This document shows, in pieces, positions 8,848-19,227 of a DNA stretch of 64,000 nucleotides (position 1 is the first letter of the stretch; each line of letters begins with the position of its first letter). The notes under the pieces were generated by a model. That model was given only the letters and a program-made list of their open reading frames with translations. It was not told the DNA's origin and searched no databases. The position numbers and the translations under genes were made by a program. Origin of the DNA: Sphingobacterium daejeonense (GTDB taxonomy: Bacteria > Bacteroidota > Bacteroidia > Sphingobacteriales > Sphingobacteriaceae); contig NZ_LR590470.1 in the NCBI RefSeq assembly GCF_901472535.1, positions 682,001 to 746,000 on the forward strand, written 5' to 3'.

Positions 8848-11252
8848 CTACTCATCTCTCAAACTATCCACCGGATTTGCTTTAGCAGCTTTAAGTGACT
8901 GAAAGCTCATTGTTAAGAATGCTATTAGGATGGTTGCTAATGCAGGGATAATAAACATCCACCAAGAGATTTCAATTTTGTATACGAAGTTGTCAAGCCA
9001 CTTTTTACTTGCCCACCAAGCAATTGGTGAAGCTACCAAAATTGAAATCAGAACTAGTTTTATATAGTCTTTAGAAAGTAAACCTACGATTCCTGCAATT
9101 GAGCTTCCCAATACCTTTCGGATTCCTATTTCTTTTGTTCTCTGCACCGTAGATATGGTTACCAATCCGATTAATCCCAAGCAGCTCAATAGTATGGTTA
9201 TACTTGTTGAAAGATTGATGATTTTTGAAAACCTATAATCGGTTTCATAATATTCTCGGATATTTTGATCATAGAATTTGAACTCAAGGGGAGCATTTGG
9301 ATATATAGTTTTCCATTCTTTTTCCAAAATGGCAAGACTAGCTTTCCACGTTTTGGGATCGTTTTGGAGTTTAATGGTAATATCTTGTAATTGACCTCTA
9401 TATTTCGAGGTTAAAATGGCAACTCCCGTTTTTTCAGTATGAAATGTTTTAGTGTTGAAATTATCTGTTACTCCAGTAATAGTTCTATCCTTTCCATATG
9501 CTTTTACAGGTTTTCCGATTGCTTCTTCGGGCGATTTAAATCCTAAATCTTGGATCGCTATTTTATTTAATATGATACCTGTGCTTGTGTCTGATAAAGA
9601 AAATCTTCTACCCGCCAACAATTTGATCTCATATAAATTAAAGTAATCCTCATCAACAAATTTAAAAGGAACATTAATCTTTACGAGTCCTGTGTCAGCG
9701 GTTGTTTCAACAAAATTCCCCCAATGGCCTTGACTTAGAGGTAAGTGGCCTAAGGAAACTCCAGCAATCTGGCTGTGTTTTTTTAAAGCTTCTTTTAATA
9801 CAAATGGATCAACATCAGCATTTTGATCTTTTTTGAATGGGAGGTGAATGTTAATGAGTGCATTATAATTAAATCCCAAATCGCTATTCATGGTATGCTT
9901 CATTTGAATACCCATTATAAATGTGGCGATTACAAAAACTTGGGCAATAACAAATTGAACTACGATCAAAACTTTTCTGATTGAAATACTTCCTAATGAT
10001 AGTTTACCAATACCTTTCATTTTAATGACCTCAGATATTTGAACTCTGTTTATTAAATAAGCGGGATATAAACTAGAAAGAATGGAAATAATTGCAATTA
10101 AACAGATGATAAATAAGACAAGAGGTAACCAATCTGAGAAGGAATCCAGATTTGAAGGTAATAATTTGCTGAAGGTTTTTTCAAACAGCTTGGTTATTGG
10201 CCAAGAAATCACTAATGCTATACAAGTAATTGTTAAGGTTTCTAAGAAGAAGGCTTTAGTAACATCAAAAGGCTGTTCGCCTAAAGTTTTCCGAATACCA
10301 ATTTCCTTAGCTCTAGTTGGTACTTGAGCAGTTGTTAGATTGATATAATTTATAGTCGCCAGTAATAGTAAGAACAGGCCAATGCCTATGAAACCATAAA
10401 TTAGGTTTATGTTGGTGCTGTTCTGCAATCTTTTATCAAAGTGCACTTCCGTCAATGGAGTTACTTCTGCCCTGGCTTTGAAATTACTTTCCCTAAAATC
10501 CTTATCTGTCATGTCAAATATTTTCTTGCTTATCTGATTGACAAAAGTCTTTTTACTCTTAACGTCTTTTAGTTTTACAAATAGGTTGTAATTTGAATTG
10601 AACATTAACCAATTATCACTGTTCCATTCATTATTGGAAATTTTGATAAACTCTTTTGAAAGGAAACTGCTTGGATGTTCTAAATCTTTCACTACTCCTG
10701 CAACAGAAAATAAAGTAGTGTCATACAAGAGTGTTTTTTCCGACTAAATCTTTCACAGGGACATTTGGGAAATATAGATTTGCTCGAGATTCAGTTAATA
10801 CAACTTCATTAGGATTTTTGAGGGCTTTTTCAGGATTTCCTGCAAGCCATGTATAGGGAACCATTTTAAAATAATCATCTGTTGTTTCGATGATTTGCTC
10901 TTGATCCTCAAATTTTAAAGGTTCGTTGGGGTGTTCTGAGTTTGTAATTTTTGGGACATATCTTTTATTTACTGGAACAGTCAATTCTACATTCGATAAA
11001 TTTTCCTTTATAAATTTAGCTAATGGAATCGGCACACCGTCAAAATAATCTGTTGAGCCGACCTCGTCGAATACACCATAACCTTAAAATTTTTTCAGGT
11101 TCAGGGTGGTTCTTATCAAAGCTTAATTCGTAGTTGACTAATCTGAAAACTATCCAACAAGCACTAATGCCAATTGCCAAGCCAATTATATTAAGGAATG
11201 TGAACAATTTGTTGTTCCATAATTTCCTGATAATAAGGTTAATTCTGTTCAT
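8848..11252 (-). CDS. FtsX/MacB-type ABC permease P3 (two frameshifts)
   Basis: About 800 residues after correction. Starts at 11252 with MNRINLIIRKLWNNKLFTF, a helix, then CWIVFRLVNYELSFDKNHP. One base appears lost near 11083-11092 (the frame then reads YGVFDEVGSTDYFDG), and one extra A sits in the A run near 10733-10738 (GKTLLYDTTLFSVAG). Downstream frame 8848-10728 is long and clean, with KEIGIRKTLGEQ in the middle, EIGIRKVLGSS near the end and NPVDSLRDE at the terminus. P3, P8 and P9 share the N-terminal NKLFTFLNI(I/L)GL start and the WLAGN...SRA..YFPN segment, so they form a closer subgroup. Second gene of the P4-P3-P2-P1 unit. Confidence 0.83.
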
Positions 11253-11280
11253 GCTTCCGTTTTTTTTAATTTCAATTCAC

Positions 11281-11337
11281 GACCTTCGACTCGGTGGCTG
11301 AGCGGAGCCGAAGCCCAGGGACCACCCTTCGGCTCAT
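11281..11337. repeat. REP-like palindrome behind P4
   Basis: CCTTCGACTCGGTGGCTGAGCGGAGCCGAAG forms a stem (CTTCG..CTC with GAG..CGAAG), followed by a second CCCTTCGGCTC. It lies 6 bp past the P4 stop codon. Confidence 0.65.
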
Positions 11338-11342
11338 TTCCA

Positions 11343-13722
11343 CTACTCATCTCTCAGACTATCCACCGGATTTGCTTTTGCGGCTTTGAATGCTTGCCCT
11401 CCAATGGTCATAAATGAAATAACTAGCGTAATAAATCCCGCTACTAGAAAATCCACCATTCCAGGTGTATATGATAAGCAAAGTTATCCAGCCATTTATC
11501 CATTGCCCAAAAGCCTAGAGGTACAGTAATTATAAATGCTATGATCACAAGTTTGATGAAATCTGAGGTCAGTAATCCGACCAATTTGCTAACTGAAGCT
11601 CCCAATACTTTTCGAATTCCAATTTCCTTCACTCTTTGCTTTGCGGCATAGGCAGAAATAGCGAACAATCCAATGCATGCAATTAAAATGGTAACCATCG
11701 CGAATAGCTGCATAGTTTTCGTTGTCTGTTGTTCTTGTCTATATAGTTTTGCATAATCATCATCCAAGAAATGATAATTGAATGATGTGTTAGGTTTTAA
11801 TTTTTTGAAAACGGATTCAACATCCTGAATAGCATTTGTTGGATTCACTCCAGCATTCAGTTTGATAAATAAATTTCCAAAGTATGCGTATTCGGGGAAA
11901 AGTGCAATCGGGCGAACTTCTTCACGAAGTGAGGCAAAATTAAAATTATCTACCACTGCTTTTACAGGTCCTTTTCTACCATTGATATTGACTGTTTTTT
12001 CGATGGCTTCTTCAGGAGTCCATCCAATTTTTTCAGCAGCAAGTTTATTGATGATAATTGCTACTGATTTATTTGCCGAGGTGTCCTGAGCTTTAATAAT
12101 ATCATTATCATTCAATGTTGATCCAGCCAGGATAGGAATTTGAAAGGTTGTTAAGAAATCTTTTTCTATTGGGAGAGCTGTAATATCCATAGTAAAGCTT
12201 CCTTGTTTACCTTCAGAAGTTTGTAATGAGTAGCCTCCTTGAATGTTTACAGGTGAATCATACGAAGCGGATACATTCTTTATAGATCGCAATTGAACAA
12301 GTTGGTTTTTGAAAGTCTGGCGATCCACATTATTCCATAAATCGCCATCTAATACTAGAATTTGCGATCTATTGAGGCCGTATCCATTGATTGTATAAAA
12401 TGCATCTGCCTCAATGCTATCAAAGTACATATCACCAGAAATATCGAAATACAATATTGAAAGGTTATTAAAACCTTAGCAATTGGAAACCTTGCTTTAT
12501 TAGATTTTATTTGTCCTTTGATAATATTGATAGGTTTAAAATTTGAGATTACCCATGCTGGCCAACCTGAAGCCAAAAGTTGAGTACTATAAAAAATAAG
12601 AAAACATATAGGTAAAATATGGGTCTTTCCATATATGAAGTTTCATGGGTAATCCTAAATAAGTGCTGAAAACTGGTAATAAAAGCCATGCAGCAATTAA
12701 ACCAATTGCTACTGATAAACCTACCATTAATCCACCTTCAATAATAAATTGATTGAACACTGTTTTTTTATGTGCACCAACACTTTTCTTACTCCAATTT
12801 CTTTTGCTCGTTCGGTCGCATGTGACAATGATAGATTAGTGAAATTAACTGCTGAAATTATCAATAAGGCAATTCCTAAAAATCCAAAAATATAAATGTA
12901 GGTCATATTGCCTGACCCTGCAGCTTTTGAGTGTAAGTGAATGGTCCTAATGTTTTCTAGATTAATTTTTATGGTGATACCTGCTGCAGCTTCATTTTTA
13001 AATATTTCCTTAAAATAACTATCTACTTTTGTCTGCAAGACCTCTTGGTTCGCATTTTCTTTAAAAAGTATAAATGTTAGATCATTTGCTGAACCCCATG
13101 AGGGTTCATGATATCTTTCTAAACCTTTATTAGATAATAACCCAGTAAAATTAATTTCTGTATGGGTGGGGAGGTCTTCAATTACTGCTGTAACCGTCCA
13201 AGGCGTTTTATCGATAACAAGTGTCTTGCCAATTGGATTCTCTTCTGAAAAATATTTTTTTGCTAATTTTTCAGTCAACACCATATCATTTGGATTTGCA
13301 AGTGGAGAGGTAGCATTTCCTTTTAGTACTTTGAAGTTTAATACATTTAGAAAGTCTTCATCTACATATTTCAGTCCGTTTTCCTTGATTGATTCGTTTC
13401 CTTTTTGAACTAATGAAGAACTGATGTAACTATACATCCGAGCAGCATTTTCCACTTCAGGGAATTCTTTTTTAAATAATGGTGCAATTGCAGTAGGAGT
13501 AACGGCCCAATATGCAAAATCTTTATCTTCAGCAGATTTAACCGCCGATGTGACCATGGAAACTCGATTTGAATTGGGCAGGTATTTATCATAGTTCAAC
13601 TCGTGATAAACATAAGCCAAAAGCAACAAAAAGCATGTTATCCCCAAGGATAAACTAGCAATATTGATTATTGAAAAACCTTTATTTTTTCTGATGTTTC
13701 TCAGCGCTAATTTTAAGTTCAT
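11343..13722 (-). CDS. FtsX/MacB-type ABC permease P4 (at least four frameshifts)
   Basis: Homologous to its neighbours along the full length but split into pieces: 12727-13722 (MNLKLALRNIRKNKGFS to KEIGVRKVL), a short stretch to about 12590 (LGLPMKLHIWKD), 12355-12576 (GWPAWVISNFKPINIIKG to RQMHFIQSMDT), 11444-12454 (LNRSQILVLDGD to WLDNFAYHIHLEWWIF) and a last stretch to the stop at 11343 that restores NPVDSLRDE. Likely single-base changes: a lost G near 12777 (VLGAH), one base near 12590, a lost G near 12372 (MDTGLNRS) and one base near 11447. All motifs survive once the frame is restored, which favours sequence error over decay. First gene of the four-permease unit driven by promoter B at 13788. 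Confidence 0.8.
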
Positions 13723-13787
13723 ATTATTTAGATTATTAAATAAATCAATAATTGAGATTATTTTAAATGGTATTGTTATCTAGAATT

Positions 13788-13803
13788 TACAATTGGTTTG
13801 CCA
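13788..13803 (-). promoter_or_regulatory. Sigma-54-like promoter B, upstream of P4
   Basis: Minus strand reads TGGCAAACCAATTGTA, with GG and GT 10 bases apart. It lies about 65 bp before the P4 start codon and 51 bp downstream of the dyad pair at 13855-13891. It probably drives P4-P3-P2-P1. Confidence 0.65.
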
Positions 13804-13854
13804 ATATTGTAAATAGTTGGTAGTTAGTGTATTAAATGTTTTTAAGAATAGGGT

Positions 13855-13891
13855 TGTTCGATATCGGACGATTTATGTTCGGTTTTGGACG
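13855..13891. promoter_or_regulatory. Paired dyad operator B
   Basis: TGTTCGATATCGGACG (13855-13870) and TGTTCGGTTTTGGACG (13876-13891), 21 bp apart start to start, same orientation and distance to the promoter as at the other sites. Confidence 0.68.
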
Positions 13892-13907
13892 GTTGGGGTC
13901 ATGTCAT

Positions 13908-13947
13908 AAGACATTAGACATTAGACATAAGATATAAGACATGACAT
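13908..13947. repeat. Heptanucleotide array AGACATT/AGACATA
   Basis: About five consecutive 7-bp units of the form AGACATT, AGACATA, AGATATA, AGACATG. Same family as the arrays at 37726, 42216 and 62596. The rest of the spacer (13948-14085) shows only a palindrome CAGGTGGAGACACCTG at 14031-14046. Confidence 0.7.
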
Positions 13948-14085
13948 TCAAGGTGATGGTCAGTTTAGGCGGTAACTACGGTTTTGGACATAAATAAACA
14001 AGCCACACAGATTAGGTTACACCGCCGTGTCAGGTGGAGACACCTGCCATTTAATGCATTCTAGCAAAGTCTTGGGAGTTAGGAT

Positions 14086-14162
14086 GCCCTTCGATTCGGT
14101 GGCTGAGCGGAGTCGAAGCCCAGGGACCACCCTTCGGGCTCGGTGCCTAGCGGAGCCGAAGC
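14086..14162. repeat. REP-like palindromes behind P5
   Basis: Two copies of the CTTCG(A/G)..CTCGGTG..GAGCGGAG(T/C)CGAAG element in tandem, ending about 30 bp past the P5 stop codon. The first copy reads CTTCGATTCGGTGGCTGAG with arm CGGAGTCGAAG. Confidence 0.65.
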
Positions 14163-14191
14163 ACAAACACCGTCATTCGGACTTTCGAATC

Positions 14192-16639
14192 TTACTCATT
14201 CTTTAAACTATTGACTGGATTTATTCTTGCGATTTTTAGTGCGTGGTAACATATTGTTCCGAATGCTATTAGAAGGCTAAGTATTCCTGCAAGGATAAAA
14301 ACCCATGCTTGGATATTTGTTCGATAAGAGAAGTCCTGTAACCATGTGTTCATTGCCCACCAGCCTATGGGGCAAGCGATCAAGATTGCTACAAAGACCA
14401 ATTTGATAAAATCTACAGAAAGTAATTTTACAATTCCTGGGAGGTTGGCTCCCAAAACTTTTCGGATACCGATTTCTTTTGTTCTCTGTTGTGTTAAGAA
14501 TGCAGCAAGACCGAATAGTCCTAAACATGCTATAAATATTGCAAATCCTGCAAATGTTGATACAATGGATTGGGTCCTTTGCACATCCGCATATAGGGAG
14601 GCAAATCCTTCGTCCAAGAATGAATATTGAATTTTTTGGTGAGGGGAGAAGCTATCCCAGACTTTCGTGATTTCTGAAATGGTCTTTTCCATATTGTCGG
14701 TTTTCAGTTTTACTGAAATCATGTTTGGACTGCCACCAATTCTTAAAGCCAATGGCATGACCGCATCTTCCTTCATGTTGCCGAATATAAAATCTTCGAC
14801 AACACCTATAATGGTAAAAGTTGCGAAGTTTCTAATTTTGGCTCCTATAGGGTTTTTAATGCCCAATTCTTTTACAAGTCTTTGATTGACCACTACCGCT
14901 GCAGAATCGGTTGGCATTTCCATGTTAAAGTTTCTTCCTTCAAGCAACTTAATGCCAAATGTTGGTAAATAGTCCGCATCGACCACCCAGTTTTGACTGC
15001 CTATCCCTGCTTCTTCATTCTGTTTTCCATCGATCCATAGCGCATTTCCATTTCTTTTTGCACCGTCCATCATGACGGGTAGGAAATCCGTGATTGAAAC
15101 AGATGAAACCGAAGAAATATTTTTTAATTCTTCTTTTAATGATTTCTGCTGTCCTTCTAATGTACCAGTTCCCTGGATGACCAAAACCTGTTCTTTGTCG
15201 AAGCCTAAGTCTTTATTTAGGAGATATTTAACTTGTTGATTGATTACGATAGTACCAATAATCAAAACAATAGAAGTTGCAAACTGGAATATGACCAACC
15301 CGTTTCTGAACCAGTTGTTTTTGGATTTTAGGTTTAAGTTCCCTTTAAGCACAGATATTGGTTTAAATCCTGATAGAAACAGTGCAGGATAAACTCCGGA
15401 AATAAGGCCAATGAATAGTCCAAATGTTAGTAATACTGGTATGAAATACCAGCTTGTCCAGGGGAACAATAAGTTTTTACCTGCAATTCCATTAAAATAG
15501 GGCAGCAATAAGAAAGCAAATATTAGCGCCAACAAAATAGAGATAACAGAATATAAAAGGGATTCCGTAATAAACTGTAGGATTAAGGACTTTCTGTCTG
15601 ACCCGATAGTTTTTCTAACCCCAACTTCTTTTGCTCTTGTTGCTGCATTTGCTGTTGAAAGGTTAATAAAATTGATGATTGCAATAATTAATATAAACAA
15701 AGCAATACCTCCGAATATATAGACCATCTGTATATCTCCGCGATTCTGGTTTTCGATTTTATTGTCTCGAATACCTTTAGAATGCAAGTGGATATCTGTC
15801 AAAGGTTGCAAGGTCATTTTTGCTGAATTCCAAATTTCCTTATTGATGGGCATTCCTGCTTGTTTTAGAGCCGGTCCATAATGATCGTCTATATAGGATC
15901 TAGTTATTTTCTTTTCAAGTGAAGTAATATTTGTTCCCTTTTTGACTTTAAAATAGGTCGAATAATTAGAGGCTAACCAGTTTAATTTTTCACCTGGATA
16001 AGGTTCATGGCCACTTAAAGTCATAAAGTAATCAAATCCATAAAAATTAGAATTGGTCGGAATATCCTCTATGACTGCAGTAATGGAATAACTATTCGAT
16101 TTATCATTATTTAAATAGATGGTTTTCCCTGTTGGGTCGCCTTTAAATAATTTTTCTGCTTTACTTTTGGTAATAACGATAGTATTTGGGTTCTCCAGAG
16201 CATGGTTTAAGGATCCGTATACTGTTTCCATTGGGAATATATCCAGGATAGCTTGATCTATAAAACAGAAGCCTTCTTCACTGAGTAGTTCGGGGTTTTC
16301 ATTTGTTGTGACCTGATTACTACCGGCGCCAAAAAGTGGGTTTGACAATACACGGCCTGCTGATATGATTTCAGGGAACTCTTGTTTAAGTTGAGGACCG
16401 GCTGGAGCGGGCATAGAAACGCCTTTTTGAATGACATTGTCACGTGTAACGACTCCTACTACGCGAAATACCTGGTCAGAATCCTGATAGAACTTATCGT
16501 AGCTCAATTCGTGTTTGATATATAATACAATCAGTAAGCAGATTGCCATGCTAAAAGCAAAGCCACCAATTTTGATAAATGAAAAGAACTTTTGATTTTT
16601 TAAGTTCCTCCAAGCGATTTTTATGTTGTTTTTTAACAT
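14192..16639 (-). CDS. FtsX/MacB-type ABC permease P5, intact
   Basis: 815 residues in one frame. Helix 1 at about 17-40 is followed by KHELSYDKFYQDSDQVFRV; periplasmic domain 1 to about 290; helices 2-4 at about 290-430 with RAKEVGVRKTIGSD; helix 5 near 440-460; periplasmic domain 2 to about 670; helices 6-8 with RTKEIGIRKVLGAN near 695 and WWAMNTWLQDFSYRT near 755. Ends NPVNSLKNE, the most diverged tail of the ten. This 8-helix, two-domain layout looks like a fused duplication of the 4-helix MacB unit, so one chain may suffice for a transporter. Third gene of the P7-P6-P5 unit. Substrate unknown. Confidence 0.92.
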   Translation of the reverse strand: MLKNNIKIAWRNLKNQKFFSFIKIGGFAFSMAICLLIVLYIKHELSYDKFYQDSDQVFRVVGVVTRDNVIQKGVSMPAPAGPQLKQEFPEIISAGRVLSNPLFGAGSNQVTTNENPELLSEEGFCFIDQAILDIFPMETVYGSLNHALENPNTIVITKSKAEKLFKGDPTGKTIYLNNDKSNSYSITAVIEDIPTNSNFYGFDYFMTLSGHEPYPGEKLNWLASNYSTYFKVKKGTNITSLEKKITRSYIDDHYGPALKQAGMPINKEIWNSAKMTLQPLTDIHLHSKGIRDNKIENQNRGDIQMVYIFGGIALFILIIAIINFINLSTANAATRAKEVGVRKTIGSDRKSLILQFITESLLYSVISILLALIFAFLLLPYFNGIAGKNLLFPWTSWYFIPVLLTFGLFIGLISGVYPALFLSGFKPISVLKGNLNLKSKNNWFRNGLVIFQFATSIVLIIGTIVINQQVKYLLNKDLGFDKEQVLVIQGTGTLEGQQKSLKEELKNISSVSSVSITDFLPVMMDGAKRNGNALWIDGKQNEEAGIGSQNWVVDADYLPTFGIKLLEGRNFNMEMPTDSAAVVVNQRLVKELGIKNPIGAKIRNFATFTIIGVVEDFIFGNMKEDAVMPLALRIGGSPNMISVKLKTDNMEKTISEITKVWDSFSPHQKIQYSFLDEGFASLYADVQRTQSIVSTFAGFAIFIACLGLFGLAAFLTQQRTKEIGIRKVLGANLPGIVKLLSVDFIKLVFVAILIACPIGWWAMNTWLQDFSYRTNIQAWVFILAGILSLLIAFGTICYHALKIARINPVNSLKNE

Positions 16640-16660
16640 GATCTTATTTTTTATAGGGAC

Positions 16661-16698
16661 CGCCCTTCGACTCGGTGGCGGAGCGGAGCCGAAGCCCA
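16661..16698. repeat. REP-like palindrome behind P6
   Basis: CCCTTCGACTCGGTGG followed by CGGAGCGGAGCCGAAG, a stem-loop starting 17 bp past the P6 stop codon. Confidence 0.65.
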
Positions 16699-16714
16699 GA
16701 GACGGTTTCAGATT

Positions 16715-19147
16715 TTATTCGTCTCTCAAACTGTCCACAGGATTTGCATTAGCGGCTTTTAGGGACTGAATACTGATGGAAATGATCATTACCATAAATA
16801 CTAGAAGAGCAGCAATACCGAACATCCACCATTTCAACTCAATTCTGATGTAATAATCTTCCAACCATTTGTACATCAGATAATAGCTCAATGGTGTGGC
16901 GACAACGAATCCAAAGATTGCTAATTTGATAAAATCCTTATTTATTAAATTAATAAGGGAAATTATAGATGCACCAAGAACTTTTCGGATTCCAATTTCT
17001 TTAGTTCTTTGTTTTACCATTAGAGCTACCAAGCTTAGGATACCGATTGCAGTCAGAAGAATACTAAGAGCGGAAGAAGCAAAGAATAAACCTGCCTGTT
17101 GCTTTTCCTTTTGGTACATCAGTTCAATCTTTTCATCAGCAAAATTGTAGGTAAACTCCTTGCCAGGATACATTTTTTTCCAAGTTGATTCGATATAGGC
17201 AAGGCTTGCTGGAATATTATTGTTGGATATTCGAATGAATGCATTTCCACTTTGATTGATATAAGGTCTTAAAACTGAATTTGCAGTTTCCTCTTTAAAT
17301 GTTGTAAACTGAAAATCTTCAACAATGCCGATGACATTCCCTGCTAGAGCACCAGTAAAAAAGCTTGTGTCAGCATTATTGATGTTTAATTTTTTAGCTA
17401 CCGAACGAGTAATGATAATGGGAGTTTGTTTAGCTATTTTCTGCCATTTTTCAAAAGATCGGTCTTTCTCTTCGTCATTTTGTTTGTATAATGCTTGAAG
17501 AAAAATTCCATCCGATTCCTTGAAATAGCGTCCCTGAATTAATTTTAAATTCAGGGTTTGGGCAAGTTCCCAATCTGTATTAAAGAAATTGAATGCGATT
17601 TCTTTTGTGCTATCACCAGGTAGTTGCATAGACGAAGATCCACCATAAAAATTACCTATGGAAAAAAATTTACTTGCAATCCCTACTTGATGAATGTAAG
17701 GGCTATTCAAAAGTTTTTCCTTAAAAATTTTACTATTAGTACTGATTCCAGGGATTATTAAAAGATAATCCTTATCAAACCCCATGTCCCTATTTCTCAT
17801 AAATTGAAATTGGGAAAACATCACAATGGATACGACAGTTAATAAAATGGCTAATCCAAATTGAAATACGGTCAATAGTTTTTGAGGTGATATTGATATT
17901 TTAATGGATTGGGATTTTTGTTTAAAAAGTTCCTGTACATTGCTTCTGTGAATAATGCTTGCTGGGTAAAATACGGCTAAAAGTGAACACAACAGAGATA
18001 ATCCAACAACTACGATAAGATTTTTTAAATTAAAAAGGATTTCTAAACTAGTATCCATACCTAAAAGCAAACAGAATTTTGGCCAGACGATGTATGCTAT
18101 GATAGCAGCGATTGGAAGCGCAAGGATGAAATATAGTATTGCTTCCGTAAAGAGCTGTAAATTTAAATCCTTATTTTTTGCACCAAATACTTTTCTAACC
18201 CCAATCTCCTTAATTTTAGGTAACGTCTTCGCAATGCTTAGATTAATATAATTTATACAGGCTATCAAAAGAATTAAAAAAGCTGAAATTCCAAACATAT
18301 AGATGTATTTCATTTCCTGTGGATTATTGCTTAAATATTCAACTTTTGATCCTTGTAGATGAATATCTTGAAGATTTAACAAACATATTTTTTCAGTTTT
18401 TTGTAAACCATTCTTATATAAGAAATTATTTAATTTCTCCTCTAATGATTTAATGTTTGTGTTTGGTTTAGTTAAAATATAAAGTTTATCCCAACGTTTA
18501 TCCAGGTCAAGTGATTGTATGCTATTTGTTTTTAATTCTTCTCCAATTAGCATGTCAGCTGAAAAATGACTTTGTGAAGGAAAATCATCAATTACAGCTT
18601 TGACAACTTTATTCGTAAAACTATCAGCATAAACAAAAACCTTTATTGTCTGGTTTATGGGACTTTGGTTTGGAAATAGTTTCTTGGCGGTACTCTCTGT
18701 AATAACAACTTCTGAAGGGTTTTTAATATCCTTAATCGAGCCATCCAATAATTTAAGATTAAAAACTTTAAAAAAGTTGCTGTCAATAATTTCACTGGTT
18801 ACATTCAGCATTTTTGAGTTAACACTGATTTCGTTTATATCAGTTATATAACTATCGAATGAGGTGGAATATTCTATTTCTGGGAATTCCTGTTCAAGAT
18901 AATTCGATAAATTATGGTAGGTATGTGAAAAATATTCCATATCTCCAGTGCTTTTATCTTCTATCACAATTCGATAGACCCGGTCAGAATTGCTGAAATA
19001 TCGGTCATAATTTGTTTCAAATTGGATAAATGCAGTTATCAATGTTACGGCTGCGATAGCCACTGCCAATCCTATAATATTGACCAAAGAAAAAAACTGA
19101 TTATTTAGAAATCCACGCCAGGTAATTTTAATATAATTCTTAATCAT
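16715..19147 (-). CDS. FtsX/MacB-type ABC permease P6, intact
   Basis: 810 residues in one frame, starting MIKNYIKITWRGFLNNQFFS. Helix 1 at about 20-42, then FETNYDRYFSNSDRVYRI; IKEIGVRKVFGAK in the middle FtsX segment; RTKEIGIRKVLGAS near residue 695; YYLMYKWLEDYYIRIELKWWMF and the terminal NPVDSLRDE. The second periplasmic domain contains the conserved IIITRSVAKKL segment seen in MacB-type domains. Middle gene of the P7-P6-P5 unit, 75 bp before P5 and 80 bp after P7, with no promoter of its own in either gap. Confidence 0.92.
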   Translation of the reverse strand: MIKNYIKITWRGFLNNQFFSLVNIIGLAVAIAAVTLITAFIQFETNYDRYFSNSDRVYRIVIEDKSTGDMEYFSHTYHNLSNYLEQEFPEIEYSTSFDSYITDINEISVNSKMLNVTSEIIDSNFFKVFNLKLLDGSIKDIKNPSEVVITESTAKKLFPNQSPINQTIKVFVYADSFTNKVVKAVIDDFPSQSHFSADMLIGEELKTNSIQSLDLDKRWDKLYILTKPNTNIKSLEEKLNNFLYKNGLQKTEKICLLNLQDIHLQGSKVEYLSNNPQEMKYIYMFGISAFLILLIACINYINLSIAKTLPKIKEIGVRKVFGAKNKDLNLQLFTEAILYFILALPIAAIIAYIVWPKFCLLLGMDTSLEILFNLKNLIVVVGLSLLCSLLAVFYPASIIHRSNVQELFKQKSQSIKISISPQKLLTVFQFGLAILLTVVSIVMFSQFQFMRNRDMGFDKDYLLIIPGISTNSKIFKEKLLNSPYIHQVGIASKFFSIGNFYGGSSSMQLPGDSTKEIAFNFFNTDWELAQTLNLKLIQGRYFKESDGIFLQALYKQNDEEKDRSFEKWQKIAKQTPIIITRSVAKKLNINNADTSFFTGALAGNVIGIVEDFQFTTFKEETANSVLRPYINQSGNAFIRISNNNIPASLAYIESTWKKMYPGKEFTYNFADEKIELMYQKEKQQAGLFFASSALSILLTAIGILSLVALMVKQRTKEIGIRKVLGASIISLINLINKDFIKLAIFGFVVATPLSYYLMYKWLEDYYIRIELKWWMFGIAALLVFMVMIISISIQSLKAANANPVDSLRDE

Positions 19148-19227
19148 GCTTTCTAATTAAAGTTTAACAACAAAATATTCAGTTCTAAAATCTATTTCTC
19201 AATGTCTATTTTCTACTATCACTATTG